Assembly (NCBI GenBank): GCA_001464385.1
Contig: LNFB01000383.1
Coordinates: forward strand, 24,830 to 88,829
DNA: 64,000 bases
Source of the DNA: Deltaproteobacteria bacterium Ga0077550
GTDB taxonomy: Bacteria > Myxococcota_A > Polyangia > Nannocystales > Nannocystaceae
Direction of reading: 5' to 3'
The translations under genes and the position numbers were made by a program. Below are positions 51,142 through 62,592 of this stretch, one piece after another. Within the stretch, counting starts at the first letter, position 1. The number at the start of each line of letters is the position of its first letter. Under the pieces are notes generated by a model. The model did no database searches, was not told the DNA's origin, and was given only the letters and a program-made list of their open reading frames with translations.

Positions 51142-52704
51142 TCAGTGACTCGCGTCGGGCGAGGCGAGGTCGGGGCGGTACTTCGGCAGGGAGACGGTGA
51201 CGATCGTGCCGCCCTCCTCGGGGACGTCGAGGGCGACGCGGCCACCGAGGCTGCGCACGATGTCGAGCACCACCGGCAGGCCCAGGCCGGTGCCGCCGCT
51301 GCCCTTGGTGGTGAAGAACGGCTCGAACACGCGGGCGCGCATGTTCTCGGGGATGCCGACGCCCGAGTCGGTCACGCGCAGGACCCCGAACTCGCCCTCG
51401 TACGACATCCGCACGGAGATCGTGCCGCGGTCGGCGCCCCCGCCGTCGCCCAGGGCATCCAGCGCGTTGGTCACGAGGTTGAGCCCGATCTGGTGCAGCT
51501 CGTTCTTGTCGGCGTGGACGATGACGTCCTCGTCGGGTGCCACGACCTCGAGCTTGAGCCGACGCAGGCGACCGGCGCGGCGCAGCAGCGTCAGGATGCC
51601 GTCGATGACGTCGCGCAGCGACACGGCGCCGCGCGTGCGCACGCGCGGGCGCAGCGGCGAGAGGATCTGCTCGATGTGCTCCTGCACCCGCTTCACGCTC
51701 TCGCGCATGATCTTGATCATCTCGCGGGCGGCCGGCTCGTCCTCGCCACCGCTCTGCTCGAGCATGGTGAGGTAGCCGAGGAGCGGCCCGAGCTCGTTGC
51801 GGATCTCGTGGGCTGCGCTGCCGGCGAGCAGACCGATCGTCGCGAGCCGGTCGGCCTGCTGCAGCTGGCGGCTCAGCTCTTCGTGCGAGGTCTCGTAGTA
51901 GAGCAGCGCGATGACGTAGCGGGTCTGCGGCTCGTTGATGTCGACGCTCGGGGTCTCGCAGACCGACAGGCTGACGCGCGCGGGCAACCGGCGGCCCCGG
52001 GCCGCGCGGACGGTCATCTCGCCGCGCCAGTGCCCACGCACCAGCGGTCCGGCGATCAGCCCCACGACCCGCGACTGGATGTCGCCCTCGGTCGGGTGCG
52101 GATCGAAGAGCTCGCGGATGTCGGCGTCGAGGAGATCGTGCAGCGGACGGCCGACCAGCGCGACGAAGCTGTCGCTGGCGTCGACGAGCCGCCCCTCCTT
52201 GTCGAGCACGATGATGCCCTCGACCGCGCGGTTGTAGAGGACCGACAGCAGCATCGCCGTCCGCTGGTGGCGGATCGCGAGCAGCCGGTGCTCCTCCTGC
52301 AGGCGCTGCTCGGCGCTGACGCGCGCCTGGTTCTGTCGCCGCGAGTCGACCGCGCGCGTCACGGTCGAGACCAGCAGCTGGCGCGAGACCGGCTTGGTGA
52401 GGTAGTCGAACGCGTGCTCGCGCACCGCCTCGGCCGCGGGCTGCAGGCTGGTGTCGCCCGTGATGATGATGACCGGCACCATCGGATCGCGCTGGTCGAG
52501 CGCCTTCAGCAGGTCGAGGCCCGTGCCGCCGGGCATCAGCAGGTCGGTCACGACGACATCGGCGGAGGCCTGATCGTAGGCCGCGAGCGCCTCGTCGACG
52601 CTGCGCGTCACGGCGACGTCGAAGCCCACGCGCCGCAGCGCGATCGCCAGCGTGTTCCCGACCGTCTCGTCATCCTCCACGACGAGAACGCGACCGCTCT
52701 TCAT
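51142..52704 (-). CDS. receiver-PAS-histidine kinase hybrid protein
   Basis: A 520-residue signalling protein. The receiver domain (1-120) has Asp54 in VVTDLLMPGG. A PAS-like region (RAVEGIIVLDKEGRLVDASDSFVALVGR) follows. The HisKA box is GSAAHEIRNELGPLLGYLTML, and the ATPase has NLVTNALDALGDG, RVTDSGVGIP and FTTKGSGGTGLGL. It could both receive and donate phosphate. The ATG at 52704 was chosen, but TTG at 52743 overlapping the upstream stop (TTGA) is as likely and would add 13 residues. It follows a smaller kinase-like gene. Confidence 0.9.
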   Translation of the reverse strand: MKSGRVLVVEDDETVGNTLAIALRRVGFDVAVTRSVDEALAAYDQASADVVVTDLLMPGGTGLDLLKALDQRDPMVPVIIITGDTSLQPAAEAVREHAFDYLTKPVSRQLLVSTVTRAVDSRRQNQARVSAEQRLQEEHRLLAIRHQRTAMLLSVLYNRAVEGIIVLDKEGRLVDASDSFVALVGRPLHDLLDADIRELFDPHPTEGDIQSRVVGLIAGPLVRGHWRGEMTVRAARGRRLPARVSLSVCETPSVDINEPQTRYVIALLYYETSHEELSRQLQQADRLATIGLLAGSAAHEIRNELGPLLGYLTMLEQSGGEDEPAAREMIKIMRESVKRVQEHIEQILSPLRPRVRTRGAVSLRDVIDGILTLLRRAGRLRRLKLEVVAPDEDVIVHADKNELHQIGLNLVTNALDALGDGGGADRGTISVRMSYEGEFGVLRVTDSGVGIPENMRARVFEPFFTTKGSGGTGLGLPVVLDIVRSLGGRVALDVPEEGGTIVTVSLPKYRPDLASPDASH

Positions 52705-52739
52705 CGACTCGAGTTCGGACGTCGGGAGTCGCTCGGAGC

Positions 52740-53411
52740 TCAAGTGACGGCGTCCTCGCGGCGAGCGACCAGCGCGATGGTGCCCGGTGAGAGTTGCAGG
52801 TCGAGGCCGGGCTCGGCCGCGACGAGATCGATGAGCCGCTGCGCCGCCGCCGGCTCCCAGGCCGGGACGACGACGCCCGCCACCTCGCCCGTGGGCACGA
52901 GCGCGAGCACGAGCTTCGCGTCGCCGCCATCCACGACCGCGCCCGTGACCCGCAGCTCGAGCCCCCGCACGCCGACGTTCGCCGTGCCGAGCACCAGCAG
53001 ACAGGCCCCGCACAGGGCGAAGAAGAACTCGTTGGGCAGCGTGATGTCGGCGAGCGCGCCGACGTTGGCGCGTGACGGGATGCCGACGCGCTCGAAGCGA
53101 CGGCCGAGCAGCGCCTCGGCGCGCGCCCAGACCCGCGGCCCGTCCTCCCGTCGTCCCCGCAGCAGCCCCGCGAGCGCGGCGGTCAGCGTCTTGATCCGTT
53201 CGGCGGCGAGCTGACACTGCTCGGCGCGGGCCCGATTCTCGCTGCCGACCGGCGCGTCGTCGACGCTGAGCTCGAGCAGGACGATCAAGCTCTGCAGCGG
53301 ATTGTTGAGGTCGTGGGTGACGATCGAGAGCAGCTCGACCAGCGTGTCGCGCGCCGCCACCGCACCGTCGGCGGAGCCGTCCGCAGCCCCGCGCTCGAGT
53401 GACGACACCAT
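52740..53411 (-). CDS. small histidine kinase-like protein with degenerate ATPase part
   Basis: A 223-residue protein. The phospho-acceptor helix is intact (LVELLSIVTHDLNNPLQSLIVLLEL). The rest shows only a faint ATPase-like fold (LPNEFFFALCGACLLVLGTANVGVRGLELRVTG) with no recognisable N, G1 or G2 boxes. It may serve as a phosphotransfer or docking partner for the adjacent hybrid kinase, whose gene it overlaps or precedes closely. The ATG at 53411 precedes the conserved part. Confidence 0.68.
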   Translation of the reverse strand: MVSSLERGAADGSADGAVAARDTLVELLSIVTHDLNNPLQSLIVLLELSVDDAPVGSENRARAEQCQLAAERIKTLTAALAGLLRGRREDGPRVWARAEALLGRRFERVGIPSRANVGALADITLPNEFFFALCGACLLVLGTANVGVRGLELRVTGAVVDGGDAKLVLALVPTGEVAGVVVPAWEPAAAQRLIDLVAAEPGLDLQLSPGTIALVARREDAVT

Positions 53412-53543
53412 TGTCCGGCAGCGTACCGGATGCGACCGGAGCCCGGCCAGCCGAATCGGGGCGTGTCGCGCCGATTGGCGGCCATGCGACGTCGCCGCGG
53501 CGGTTCCCTTCGCGCCGGCGGTTGGGCACACTCCCGCCGCGAA

Positions 53544-54197
53544 GTGGCGAGACGACGTCGTATCCGGCAGCACGTGAACCCGCTCGGGGTGCAGTACGCC
53601 GACGCCCGCGCGCGCCCGCTATCGCGCCCGGCCCATCTCGGGCCTGACGCCGAATGCGACGTCGAGCTCGGCTGCGCCGATGCTCAGTTCAGCTTCGAGC
53701 TCGCGCGGGCGCACCCCGAGCGCGTCGTCGTCGGCCTCGAGATCCGCGAGCGCGTGGCCGAGTGGGGCCAACGCGACGCCGCCGACGCCGCCCTGACCAA
53801 CCTCCGGATCGCCTACTGCAACATCAACGTCGACCTCGACCGCGTGCTCGCTCCGGCCACCGTCGATCGCTTCCACCTGCTCTTCCCCGATCCGTGGTTC
53901 AAGGCCAAGCACCACAAGCGCCGCGTGATCGAGGCGCCGCTGCTCGCGGTGCTCCACTCGCGCCTGCGCCCCGGCGGCGAGCTGCACTTCGCCAGCGACA
54001 TCTACGAGGTCGCCCTCGAGGCGATGGCGGAGGTCGACGGCGATCCGCACAGCGGCTTCGTGAACCTCGTCGGTCCGTGGCGCTTCGCGCGGGACAACCC
54101 CTACGGCGCCCGGTCCAAGCGCGAGGCCAAGACGCTCGGCCGCGGCGATCGGGTGTGGCGGCTGCGGTGGCGCCGGCTCGACGACGCGCCCGGCTGA
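53544..54197 (+). CDS. trmB: tRNA (guanine-N7)-methyltransferase
   Basis: A 217-residue methyltransferase that makes m7G46 in tRNA. The start VARRRRIRQHVNPLG (GTG at 53544) fits the family, and FHLLFPDPWFKAKHHKRRVIEAPLL is its hallmark. SDIYEVALEAM is the later motif. The SAM site reads VELGCADAQFSFELA, where the canonical second glycine of GxG is Asp. The longer frame upstream is Arg-rich and rejected. It is transcribed divergently from the kinase pair. Confidence 0.88.
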   Translation: MARRRRIRQHVNPLGVQYADARARPLSRPAHLGPDAECDVELGCADAQFSFELARAHPERVVVGLEIRERVAEWGQRDAADAALTNLRIAYCNINVDLDRVLAPATVDRFHLLFPDPWFKAKHHKRRVIEAPLLAVLHSRLRPGGELHFASDIYEVALEAMAEVDGDPHSGFVNLVGPWRFARDNPYGARSKREAKTLGRGDRVWRLRWRRLDDAPG

Positions 54198-54210
54198 CTC
54201 CGCGCCCGGC

Positions 54211-54717
54211 TCAGGAGCCCGACGCGAGCACGTCGATCGTCGGCAGGAACAGCGCATCGGGCAGCACCATGCAGTTCTCGTAGGCCGCCGCCTCGGCGTC
54301 GCGGGTCTCGGGCGTGGCCGCGTCGACCTTGCCGCCGACCACGTCGACGCACGTGCAGAAGCTCTTGGCGGCCTCGAACGTGTCCGCGTTCGCGCAGCTC
54401 TCCCGCTGCCGCGCCAGCGTCCACTGGCGAAACGGGAGCTGGCAGTCGAGCGACGGGTACTCCGTGCCCAACACGCAACCGCAGAGCTGCTCGTCGCGCT
54501 CCGGATCGAGCGCCGTGGTGCAGAGCGCCTGCATGTACGCGTCTTCGGCGCGCAGGCGGCCGTCGAGATCGCGGGCACCCCCGAGCACCGCGTTGACCAG
54601 CGCGGGGATGACCCAGGCCACCATCACGACCCCGACCGGCACGGCCAGGGCGAGGCCGACGAGGATGCCAGGCCAGCGGGACCGGGGTGGGTCATCGAGG
54701 TGGGCAAGGATCGCCAC
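54211..54717 (-). CDS. hypothetical membrane-anchored protein with cysteine pairs
   Basis: A 168-residue protein with an N-terminal membrane segment (WPGILVGLALAVPVGVVMVAWVIPALV) and a soluble exported part. Six cysteines occur in CTTALDPERDEQLCGCVLG, DCQL, CANAD and CTCVDVV, suggesting disulfides. No family recognised. GTG at 54717 is the start nearest the membrane segment. It converges on trmB with a 13-base gap. Confidence 0.68.
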   Translation of the reverse strand: MAILAHLDDPPRSRWPGILVGLALAVPVGVVMVAWVIPALVNAVLGGARDLDGRLRAEDAYMQALCTTALDPERDEQLCGCVLGTEYPSLDCQLPFRQWTLARQRESCANADTFEAAKSFCTCVDVVGGKVDAATPETRDAEAAAYENCMVLPDALFLPTIDVLASGS

Positions 54718-54989
54718 GGCGAAGCACTCTAACGCGCGACCGGCCGGAACGACGACAGGCGGTGCACGGCGCCCAGGACGTGCGACCGCGCACATCTCGG
54801 GCCGCCGCGAGCCGATCGCGCGGCACCGGGCGCCGCGACGCCGCCCGAGCCCCTGGGATGGTTCGGGCGCAAGCCATCCCCCCGGCCGTCGTTGGTCCCG
54901 CGATCCCTTGTCCCGGCCGCGCGCGCGTACGATACTCCGCCCCCGGTCGTCGGGCGGACACGCCGAGCCGACAACCCGAGGTCGATTCC

Positions 54990-55796
54990 ATGCGTCGCAT
55001 CGCGCTCGTCCGTCCCGCACTCTGTTCCGTGCTGATCCTCGCGGTCGGCGTTGCGCCGTGGAACGCGGCGATGGCCGCACCGGCAGCAGGATCGAAGGCG
55101 GCCGCGCCAACGACCGCCGCGCCGACGACGACCGCCGCGCCCACCGACACCGCGACGCCTCCGGCGGAGACACCGCCCGGCGAGACGCCTCCCGGCGAGA
55201 CGCCGCCGCCCGGTGAGACGCCGCCCGGCGAGACACCGCCCGGCGAGACACCGCCCGGCGAGACACCGCCCGGCGAGACACCGCCCGGTGAGACCGGCGA
55301 GACGCCGCCGCCCGAGGCCACGCCGGAGACTCCGCCCGAGCCCGAGACCCCGCCGCCGCCGGTCGTCGCGCCCCCGGACCCGATGGCCGATCGCCCGCCG
55401 GAGCCGCAGGTCGGCGGCAAGCCGCGCAAGGGTGTGAACCTCATGATCGCCGGCGGCAGCGTGCTCGCCGTCGGTCTCGCGAGCACGATCACCTTCGGGC
55501 TCGTGACGCGCAACTGCAAGTACGACGGCCCGCTGCAGTGCAAGTACCAGGAGCAGGACCAGTTCCTGATCCCGATGGGCGCCGCGGTGACCCTGCTCGG
55601 CGCGATGCTCCTGGGCGTCGGCGCGGGCTACTACGTCGGCTACAAGAAGTGGGAGCGCTGGACCCCCGAGGTCGCCGCCGCCGAGAAGGCGAAGCAGGAC
55701 AAGCGCAAGCGTCGTGGGCGCGGCAGCAAGCAGACCGCGTTCGCACCGTCGATGATCCGTGGCGGCGCTGCGATGGTCGTCGGCGGCCGCTTCTAG
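54990..55796 (+). CDS. exported Pro/Glu-repeat protein with C-terminal membrane segments
   Basis: A 268-residue protein. A signal peptide (RIALVRPALCSVLILAVGVAPWNAAMAAP) leads into Thr/Ala/Pro sequence and then about nine ETPPG pentad repeats (about 60-105). Two hydrophobic helices (NLMIAGGSVLAVGLASTITFGLV and LIPMGAAVTLLGAMLLGVGAGYYVG) flank a short cysteine-containing loop. The end is basic. The topology resembles the C-terminal part of the PEGA-type kinase partner at 2.8-3.9 kb. Function unknown. It converges on the next gene with a 4-base overlap. Confidence 0.7.
   Translation: MRRIALVRPALCSVLILAVGVAPWNAAMAAPAAGSKAAAPTTAAPTTTAAPTDTATPPAETPPGETPPGETPPPGETPPGETPPGETPPGETPPGETPPGETGETPPPEATPETPPEPETPPPPVVAPPDPMADRPPEPQVGGKPRKGVNLMIAGGSVLAVGLASTITFGLVTRNCKYDGPLQCKYQEQDQFLIPMGAAVTLLGAMLLGVGAGYYVGYKKWERWTPEVAAAEKAKQDKRKRRGRGSKQTAFAPSMIRGGAAMVVGGRF
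55167..55300 (+). repeat. 15-base tandem repeats encoding ETPPG
   Basis: The unit GAGACACCGCCCGGC and close variants recur about nine times within the preceding gene, encoding ETPPG. Confidence 0.75.
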
Positions 55797-56755
55797 CGTC
55801 GCGCGTCGAGCAGCACCTTCAGCGTGCCGGGCGTCGCCGCGAGCACGAGGGCCTCGCGCGCCTCGTGCAGCCGCCGCACGTGATCGATGAGCACGCGCGG
55901 ATCGATCGATCCCTCGGCGAGGGCTGCGAGGGCCGGCGCGAAGTCACCGCAGCGTGATCCGACGAGCGTCACCTCGTCGACGACGACGCCGGAGATCGCG
56001 AGGGTGCTCGCGCCGTGGACGGTGCTCTTCAGCACGACGGTGCCCCGCGGTGCGACGAGCTCGAGCGCGCAGGCGAGTCCGGCGGAGGAACCGGTGGCCT
56101 CGACGACCCAGCGCGCGTCGCCGCGGCGCAGCGCGGCGATCTCTGGCGTGCGCGCGCCGAAGCCCGCTGCGATCGCGCGCTTGCGTGGGTGTCGGCCGAC
56201 GAGGCTCACGTCGCAGCCGTGACGACGCAGGACCATCGCCACGAGCAGGCCGAGCTTGCCATCGCCGAGCACGACCACCGGATCGCCGGGTGGGATCGGC
56301 ACCTGCGCGAGGATCTCGAGGGCGGCGGCGAGCGGCTCGGTGAACACGGCGAGCTCGTCCGGCACATGCTCGGGCACCGCGTGGAGGTTCGCCGTCGGCA
56401 CGCACACCGCCTCGGCGAAGCAGCCGTCGTGGTCGCGGATGCCGATGACGCGGCGCGCGGCGCAGTGGCGACCGAGCCCGGCCGCGCAGCGATCGCACGC
56501 CCCGCACGCGGCGTTGATCTCCGCGACGACGCGCCGGCCCGCCCACGCGGGGTCTGCGTCCGGGGCCACCTCGCCGACGAACTCGTGGCCGAGCGTCCCG
56601 CGGAACGCGGCGTAGCCCCGCGTGATCTCGAGATCGGTGCTGCAGATCCCCGCCATGCGCACGAGCACGCGGGTCTCGCCGACTTCGGGCACCGGCACGT
56701 CCACCGAGGCGACCGACACCGCACCATCGAAGCGAACCGCGAGCATCGCTCGCAC
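55793..56755 (-). CDS. zinc-dependent medium-chain dehydrogenase
   Basis: A 320-residue alcohol/sorbitol dehydrogenase-like protein. Catalytic zinc ligands are in GICSTDLE and LGHEFVGEV; the structural zinc site is CGACDRCAAGLGRHC. The nucleotide-binding fold is VVVLGDGKLGLLVAMVLRRHG (G-x-G-x-x-G variant GDGKLG). The substrate is unknown. It is slightly shorter than the usual 340-350 residues. The start is the ATG at 56755; Met4 is possible. It ends overlapping the previous gene tail to tail. Confidence 0.86.
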   Translation of the reverse strand: MRAMLAVRFDGAVSVASVDVPVPEVGETRVLVRMAGICSTDLEITRGYAAFRGTLGHEFVGEVAPDADPAWAGRRVVAEINAACGACDRCAAGLGRHCAARRVIGIRDHDGCFAEAVCVPTANLHAVPEHVPDELAVFTEPLAAALEILAQVPIPPGDPVVVLGDGKLGLLVAMVLRRHGCDVSLVGRHPRKRAIAAGFGARTPEIAALRRGDARWVVEATGSSAGLACALELVAPRGTVVLKSTVHGASTLAISGVVVDEVTLVGSRCGDFAPALAALAEGSIDPRVLIDHVRRLHEAREALVLAATPGTLKVLLDARR

Positions 56756-56772
56756 GGTAGCATCGCCGTCGC

Positions 56773-56802
56773 TTGTGCGAGGGAGCCGGTCGCGGCTACC
56801 CT
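56773..56802 (+). promoter_or_regulatory. promoter of tRNA-Ser
   Basis: TTGTGC (56773-56778), 18-base spacer, TACCCT (56797-56802), ending 9 bases before the first tRNA base. Confidence 0.6.
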
Positions 56803-56811
56803 AGCGCGCCC

Positions 56812-56946
<135 letters not shown>

Positions 56947-56947
56947 C

Positions 56948-56991
56948 CGTGCCCGTGCCCGTGCCCGTGCCCGTACCCGACCCGTACCCGA
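56948..56991. repeat. GTGCCC/GTACCC hexanucleotide run
   Basis: Four perfect GTGCCC units followed by GTACCC-type variants fill the gap between the hairpin and the M16 protease stop codon. It is non-coding simple-sequence DNA. Confidence 0.75.
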
Positions 56992-59829
56992 TCAATCCTC
57001 ATCCTCGTCGTGCACGACCGCCGGCAGCGCCGTCGCCCCGACGATCCCGTTGCGCTCCACCACCTCACGCACCCCCTCCGCGGGCCCCTGGATCAGCGTC
57101 ACCGATCGCTCCTCCCGCAGCACCCGCTCGATCTGAGCCTTCACCGCGGCGGGCTCGAGCGTCGCCACGCGACGCGCGAGCTCCGTGAAGTACTCCGCTT
57201 CCCGCCCCGCCCGCGCCGCCTGGGCGAGCTGCCCGGCGAGCAGCCGCGCGTCCGCCTGCGCGTTGAGCATCGCCCGCAGCACGTTGCGTCGCGCGAACGC
57301 GAACTGCTGATCGAAGTCCTTGCCCTCGCGTAGCCCCTGCACCGCGCCGCGGATCGCCGCGAGCCCATCGCCCGCCCGCGCGCTGTCCAGCGATCCCCCG
57401 ATCTCGATCCGCGGCCGATCGGTGTCGAGCCGCGCGTACACGCCGTAGCTCGCGCCGAGCGTCTGCCGCACGCTGCTCACCCCGAAGTTGAGCATGTCGG
57501 CGAGCACCGCCAGCGCCGCGTGGTCATCGCCGTACGCGGTCGCCATCGGGTACGCGATCGTGACGTCGGTCTGCGCCCGCTCGGCGTCCACCTCGGTGAA
57601 GTGGCGGATCTTGCCGGGCTTGGGCTCGGGCGCTGGCGTGCGCGCGGCGGTCTGCTTGGGCTGGTTCCACGTCAGCCGCGCATCGCGGAGCACCGGCTTG
57701 CCGAAGAACGCCTCGACGTACTTGATCGTCAGCTCGAGGTCGAAGCCACCCGTGATGATGAGCGTGCTGTTCGCAGCCCGGTAGTGCTTGGCGCGGAACG
57801 CCTCGACGTCGCGCAGGGTCACGTCGCGGAGATCCTTGGGATCGTCGATCAGCTCGCGGACGTGCGGGTGACCCTTGCCGTACAGCGCGATCGCGAACGC
57901 GTTGGCCCGCGCCGCCGCCTGGCGCACGAACTTCTTCTCGAGCTCCTTCTTGCGCCGCGCCTTCCAGCCCTCGAGCGCGCCCGCGGCGTACTCGGCTTGG
58001 ATCACGCGCTCGCTCAGCCCGGCGACGAGGAAGTCGATGTAGATCGCCAGGCTGCGCGTCACGAACGTGCTGCTGGTGCGCCCGACGTCCCAGTCGAAGA
58101 TGCCGCCGGCGGAGTCGAAGAAGCTCATGAGGTTGCGGGCCTCGAGATCGTCGCGCGGCCCGAACATCATCGCGCACAGCTCGGCGAGGTCCGGCTGCGC
58201 TCCGCCGTCGCGCGTGCCGGCGCCGACGATGAGCTGCATCTCCATCACCGGAACATCGGTCGACTGCACGAGGACCACCCGCATGCCGTTGTCGAGCGTG
58301 AGCTCGAGCGACTGACCTTCGGGGGGCGCGATGTCCTGCAGCTCGAGCGGCCGTTGGGCCTCGGCCGGGTCGATGTCCTCGGGGACCGCGAGGTTCTCCT
58401 CGGACTTGGGCTGGTAGTCGAACTCGGCGCGATCGGCCTTGGGCTTGTCCTTGCTGCCGTCGGGCACGACCTTCACCACCATCGCCGCCTCGCGGGCGAA
58501 GATGCGGCGCCCCGCCGCCTGGGCGTCGACGGCGGTCAGCGTGTCGAGCTCGGCGAGGTCGGCCCCGATGAACCCGGCCTTCTCGCCCTCCTCGAGGTAG
58601 TCCGCGTAGGTGCCCGAGCGCGCGAACACGGTCGAGATCCCGTCGAGCAGCTGCAGGCGCGCGCGTTGCCGGGCCGAGTCGTAGCTGCCCTCGTACTCGT
58701 CGCCCTCGACGTTCGCCGCGAAGCCGCGGCTCGTCGCGTCGAGCACCTCGTCGACGGCGCGATCGAGATCGCGGGCCTTCTCGGTCTCGACGCCGACGCC
58801 GAACACCGACGCCTCCTTGCCGCCGAGGAACGCCGGGTAGAACCGCTTCACCACGCTGCCCTGCCTCGTGCCGACGAAGAACGAGACCGACAGGAACAGG
58901 GTCTCGATCGCCGCCTGCGAGGCGATGTAGTCCGCGGTGAAGCGCTTGGGCAGCTTGAAGAGCACGACGGCCGTCGGCTTCTTCACCGGCGCGACGACCT
59001 CGGCCTGCTTGGTCGAGAACGTCGGCGGCGGCACCGGCGGACGCGGCGGCGCGGCGACGTCGGGCAGCGGCTCGAGGTACTTGTCGGCGAGCTTGCGCAC
59101 CTCGTCGGGGTCGACGTCGCCGGTGATCACCACCGTCGCCTGGCTCGGCGTGTAGTAGCGCTCGATGAACTTGCACGCGTCCGCGGGAGTGATCGACGTG
59201 AGGTCACCGTCGGCGCCCAGCACCTTGCGGCGGTATGGGTGCCCCTCGGGGAACGCGAGCTCGTTGATCGCGTCGTACACGAACAAGTCGACGCCTTGCC
59301 CGCGCCACCGGTGCTCGTTGCGGACCACCTCGCGCTCGCGCAGGAACGAGTTCTCGTCGACCGCGCTGCAGTCGTAGTCGAGCCGCAGCGCGGTGTACTT
59401 CATGTACGTCTCGAGATCGTCCGCCATGCCGGTGTGCATGTAGTGGGTCTCGTCGCTCGACGTGTACGCGTTGAACGTCAGCGTGTGCTGCGGCAGATCC
59501 GACATCAGCTTCGGCGTGCCCGGGCCGTTGCTCGGCATCTGGAACATCAGGTGCTCGACGAAGTGGGCCATGCCGCCCTTGCCCTCGGGATCCTCGCGCG
59601 AGCCGACCTGCTGCCGCACGTCGAACTGGACCAGCCGCGTATAGGCGTCGGGCACCACGAACAGCACGAGGCCGTTCTCGTACTGCTTGAGGAAGCCGCT
59701 GCCCGGCACCTGCAGCGTGCGGTCGGGCGTGGGCAACGCCGTGGCGCCCGACGTCACGTTGCGCGTGCACGCCAGGGTCAGCAAGGATGCGATCGAGAGT
59801 CCGACGACGAGACGCCTGCCTGGGTCCAT
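56992..59829 (-). CDS. M16 family zinc metalloprotease, lipoprotein
   Basis: A 945-residue, two-module insulinase-like protease. The signal is LSIASLLTLACTRN with Cys21 as the lipid anchor. The first M16 module has the inverted zinc motif HFVEHLMF and a downstream glutamate in VVRNEHRW. The second module (about 500-945) lacks HxxEH, as in typical active/inactive pairs. It would degrade peptides or process envelope proteins. The ATG at 59829 directly precedes the signal. It lies 10 bases behind the kinase gene, so the two may share a transcript. Confidence 0.9.
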   Translation of the reverse strand: MDPGRRLVVGLSIASLLTLACTRNVTSGATALPTPDRTLQVPGSGFLKQYENGLVLFVVPDAYTRLVQFDVRQQVGSREDPEGKGGMAHFVEHLMFQMPSNGPGTPKLMSDLPQHTLTFNAYTSSDETHYMHTGMADDLETYMKYTALRLDYDCSAVDENSFLREREVVRNEHRWRGQGVDLFVYDAINELAFPEGHPYRRKVLGADGDLTSITPADACKFIERYYTPSQATVVITGDVDPDEVRKLADKYLEPLPDVAAPPRPPVPPPTFSTKQAEVVAPVKKPTAVVLFKLPKRFTADYIASQAAIETLFLSVSFFVGTRQGSVVKRFYPAFLGGKEASVFGVGVETEKARDLDRAVDEVLDATSRGFAANVEGDEYEGSYDSARQRARLQLLDGISTVFARSGTYADYLEEGEKAGFIGADLAELDTLTAVDAQAAGRRIFAREAAMVVKVVPDGSKDKPKADRAEFDYQPKSEENLAVPEDIDPAEAQRPLELQDIAPPEGQSLELTLDNGMRVVLVQSTDVPVMEMQLIVGAGTRDGGAQPDLAELCAMMFGPRDDLEARNLMSFFDSAGGIFDWDVGRTSSTFVTRSLAIYIDFLVAGLSERVIQAEYAAGALEGWKARRKKELEKKFVRQAAARANAFAIALYGKGHPHVRELIDDPKDLRDVTLRDVEAFRAKHYRAANSTLIITGGFDLELTIKYVEAFFGKPVLRDARLTWNQPKQTAARTPAPEPKPGKIRHFTEVDAERAQTDVTIAYPMATAYGDDHAALAVLADMLNFGVSSVRQTLGASYGVYARLDTDRPRIEIGGSLDSARAGDGLAAIRGAVQGLREGKDFDQQFAFARRNVLRAMLNAQADARLLAGQLAQAARAGREAEYFTELARRVATLEPAAVKAQIERVLREERSVTLIQGPAEGVREVVERNGIVGATALPAVVHDEDED

Positions 59830-59839
59830 GCCGCCGATG

Positions 59840-61831
<1,992 letters not shown>

Positions 61832-61897
61832 CGCGGGCCGAGCGTAGCACCGGCCCCGCGTCCGCGGAGGCGCCGCGGCCGGTACACTGGCGGCGCC

Positions 61898-62536
61898 GTG
61901 CGCGTCGAGCTCTCCGGGACCGAGGTGCACACGATCGAGTGCAGCGGCGTGGTGCCGTGCGCCGCCGCGAGGTCGCGCGTGCCGGCGTCGCTCGCCCTGC
62001 GCGAGCAGGACGGCGGCGCGCCGGTCGGCCTGCTGGTGTTCGCGATGCGGGGCCTCGGCGCGACCCTGCCGCTGCGGATCGGCCCGCGCTTCGACTATGG
62101 CGAGGTGTTGTGGCGCATCGGCGTCGTGTGGCGCGGCGAGCCGGCGTGGTTCGCCGTCGCGTGCGACCTCGACCGCGCGTCGATCCGCACGATGGGCAAG
62201 TGGATGGTGCGCTACCCGACGCGTCGCGCCGCGATCGACGTCCGCGCGGCGGGGGCGAGCGTGCGCGCGGCGGCTGGGACCCTCGAGGTCGCCGCCGTCG
62301 CCACCGCGATCACCCCCGACGCGGCCGTCCCGCTGCCGCTGCTCGTGGGCACCGACGGCGCGCTCTTCCGCATCCCGTGGCGCGAGGATCCGGCACCGCA
62401 CCGCCGCGAGGCCGCGATCACCGTGCGGGACGCCGGGCTCGTCGACGCGACGCTCGGCGCGGCCGTGCGCTGGGATCCGACCGGACTCGTGCACGCGGGG
62501 CGGATCCACCGCTGCGGCATCGCCACGCGGATCTGA
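61898..62536 (+). CDS. acetoacetate decarboxylase-like / DUF2071-like protein
   Basis: A 212-residue protein. The stretch GLLVFAMRGLGATLPLRIGPRFDYGEVLWRIGVVWRGEPAWFAVACDLD and the following RTMGKWMVRYPTRRA resemble the beta barrel of acetoacetate decarboxylase-like and DUF2071 proteins, with PRFDYGE at the family position. A catalytic lysine (usually in the helix after the barrel) is not certain, though GKWMVRYP is a candidate. GTG at 61898 is the likely start. It is divergent from the kinase gene. Confidence 0.6.
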   Translation: MRVELSGTEVHTIECSGVVPCAAARSRVPASLALREQDGGAPVGLLVFAMRGLGATLPLRIGPRFDYGEVLWRIGVVWRGEPAWFAVACDLDRASIRTMGKWMVRYPTRRAAIDVRAAGASVRAAAGTLEVAAVATAITPDAAVPLPLLVGTDGALFRIPWREDPAPHRREAAITVRDAGLVDATLGAAVRWDPTGLVHAGRIHRCGIATRI

Positions 62537-62592
62537 TCGCCGCCGCGTCACGCCCGCGAGCGCGCGCATCGGCGCCGTTGTACCCTCCGCCG

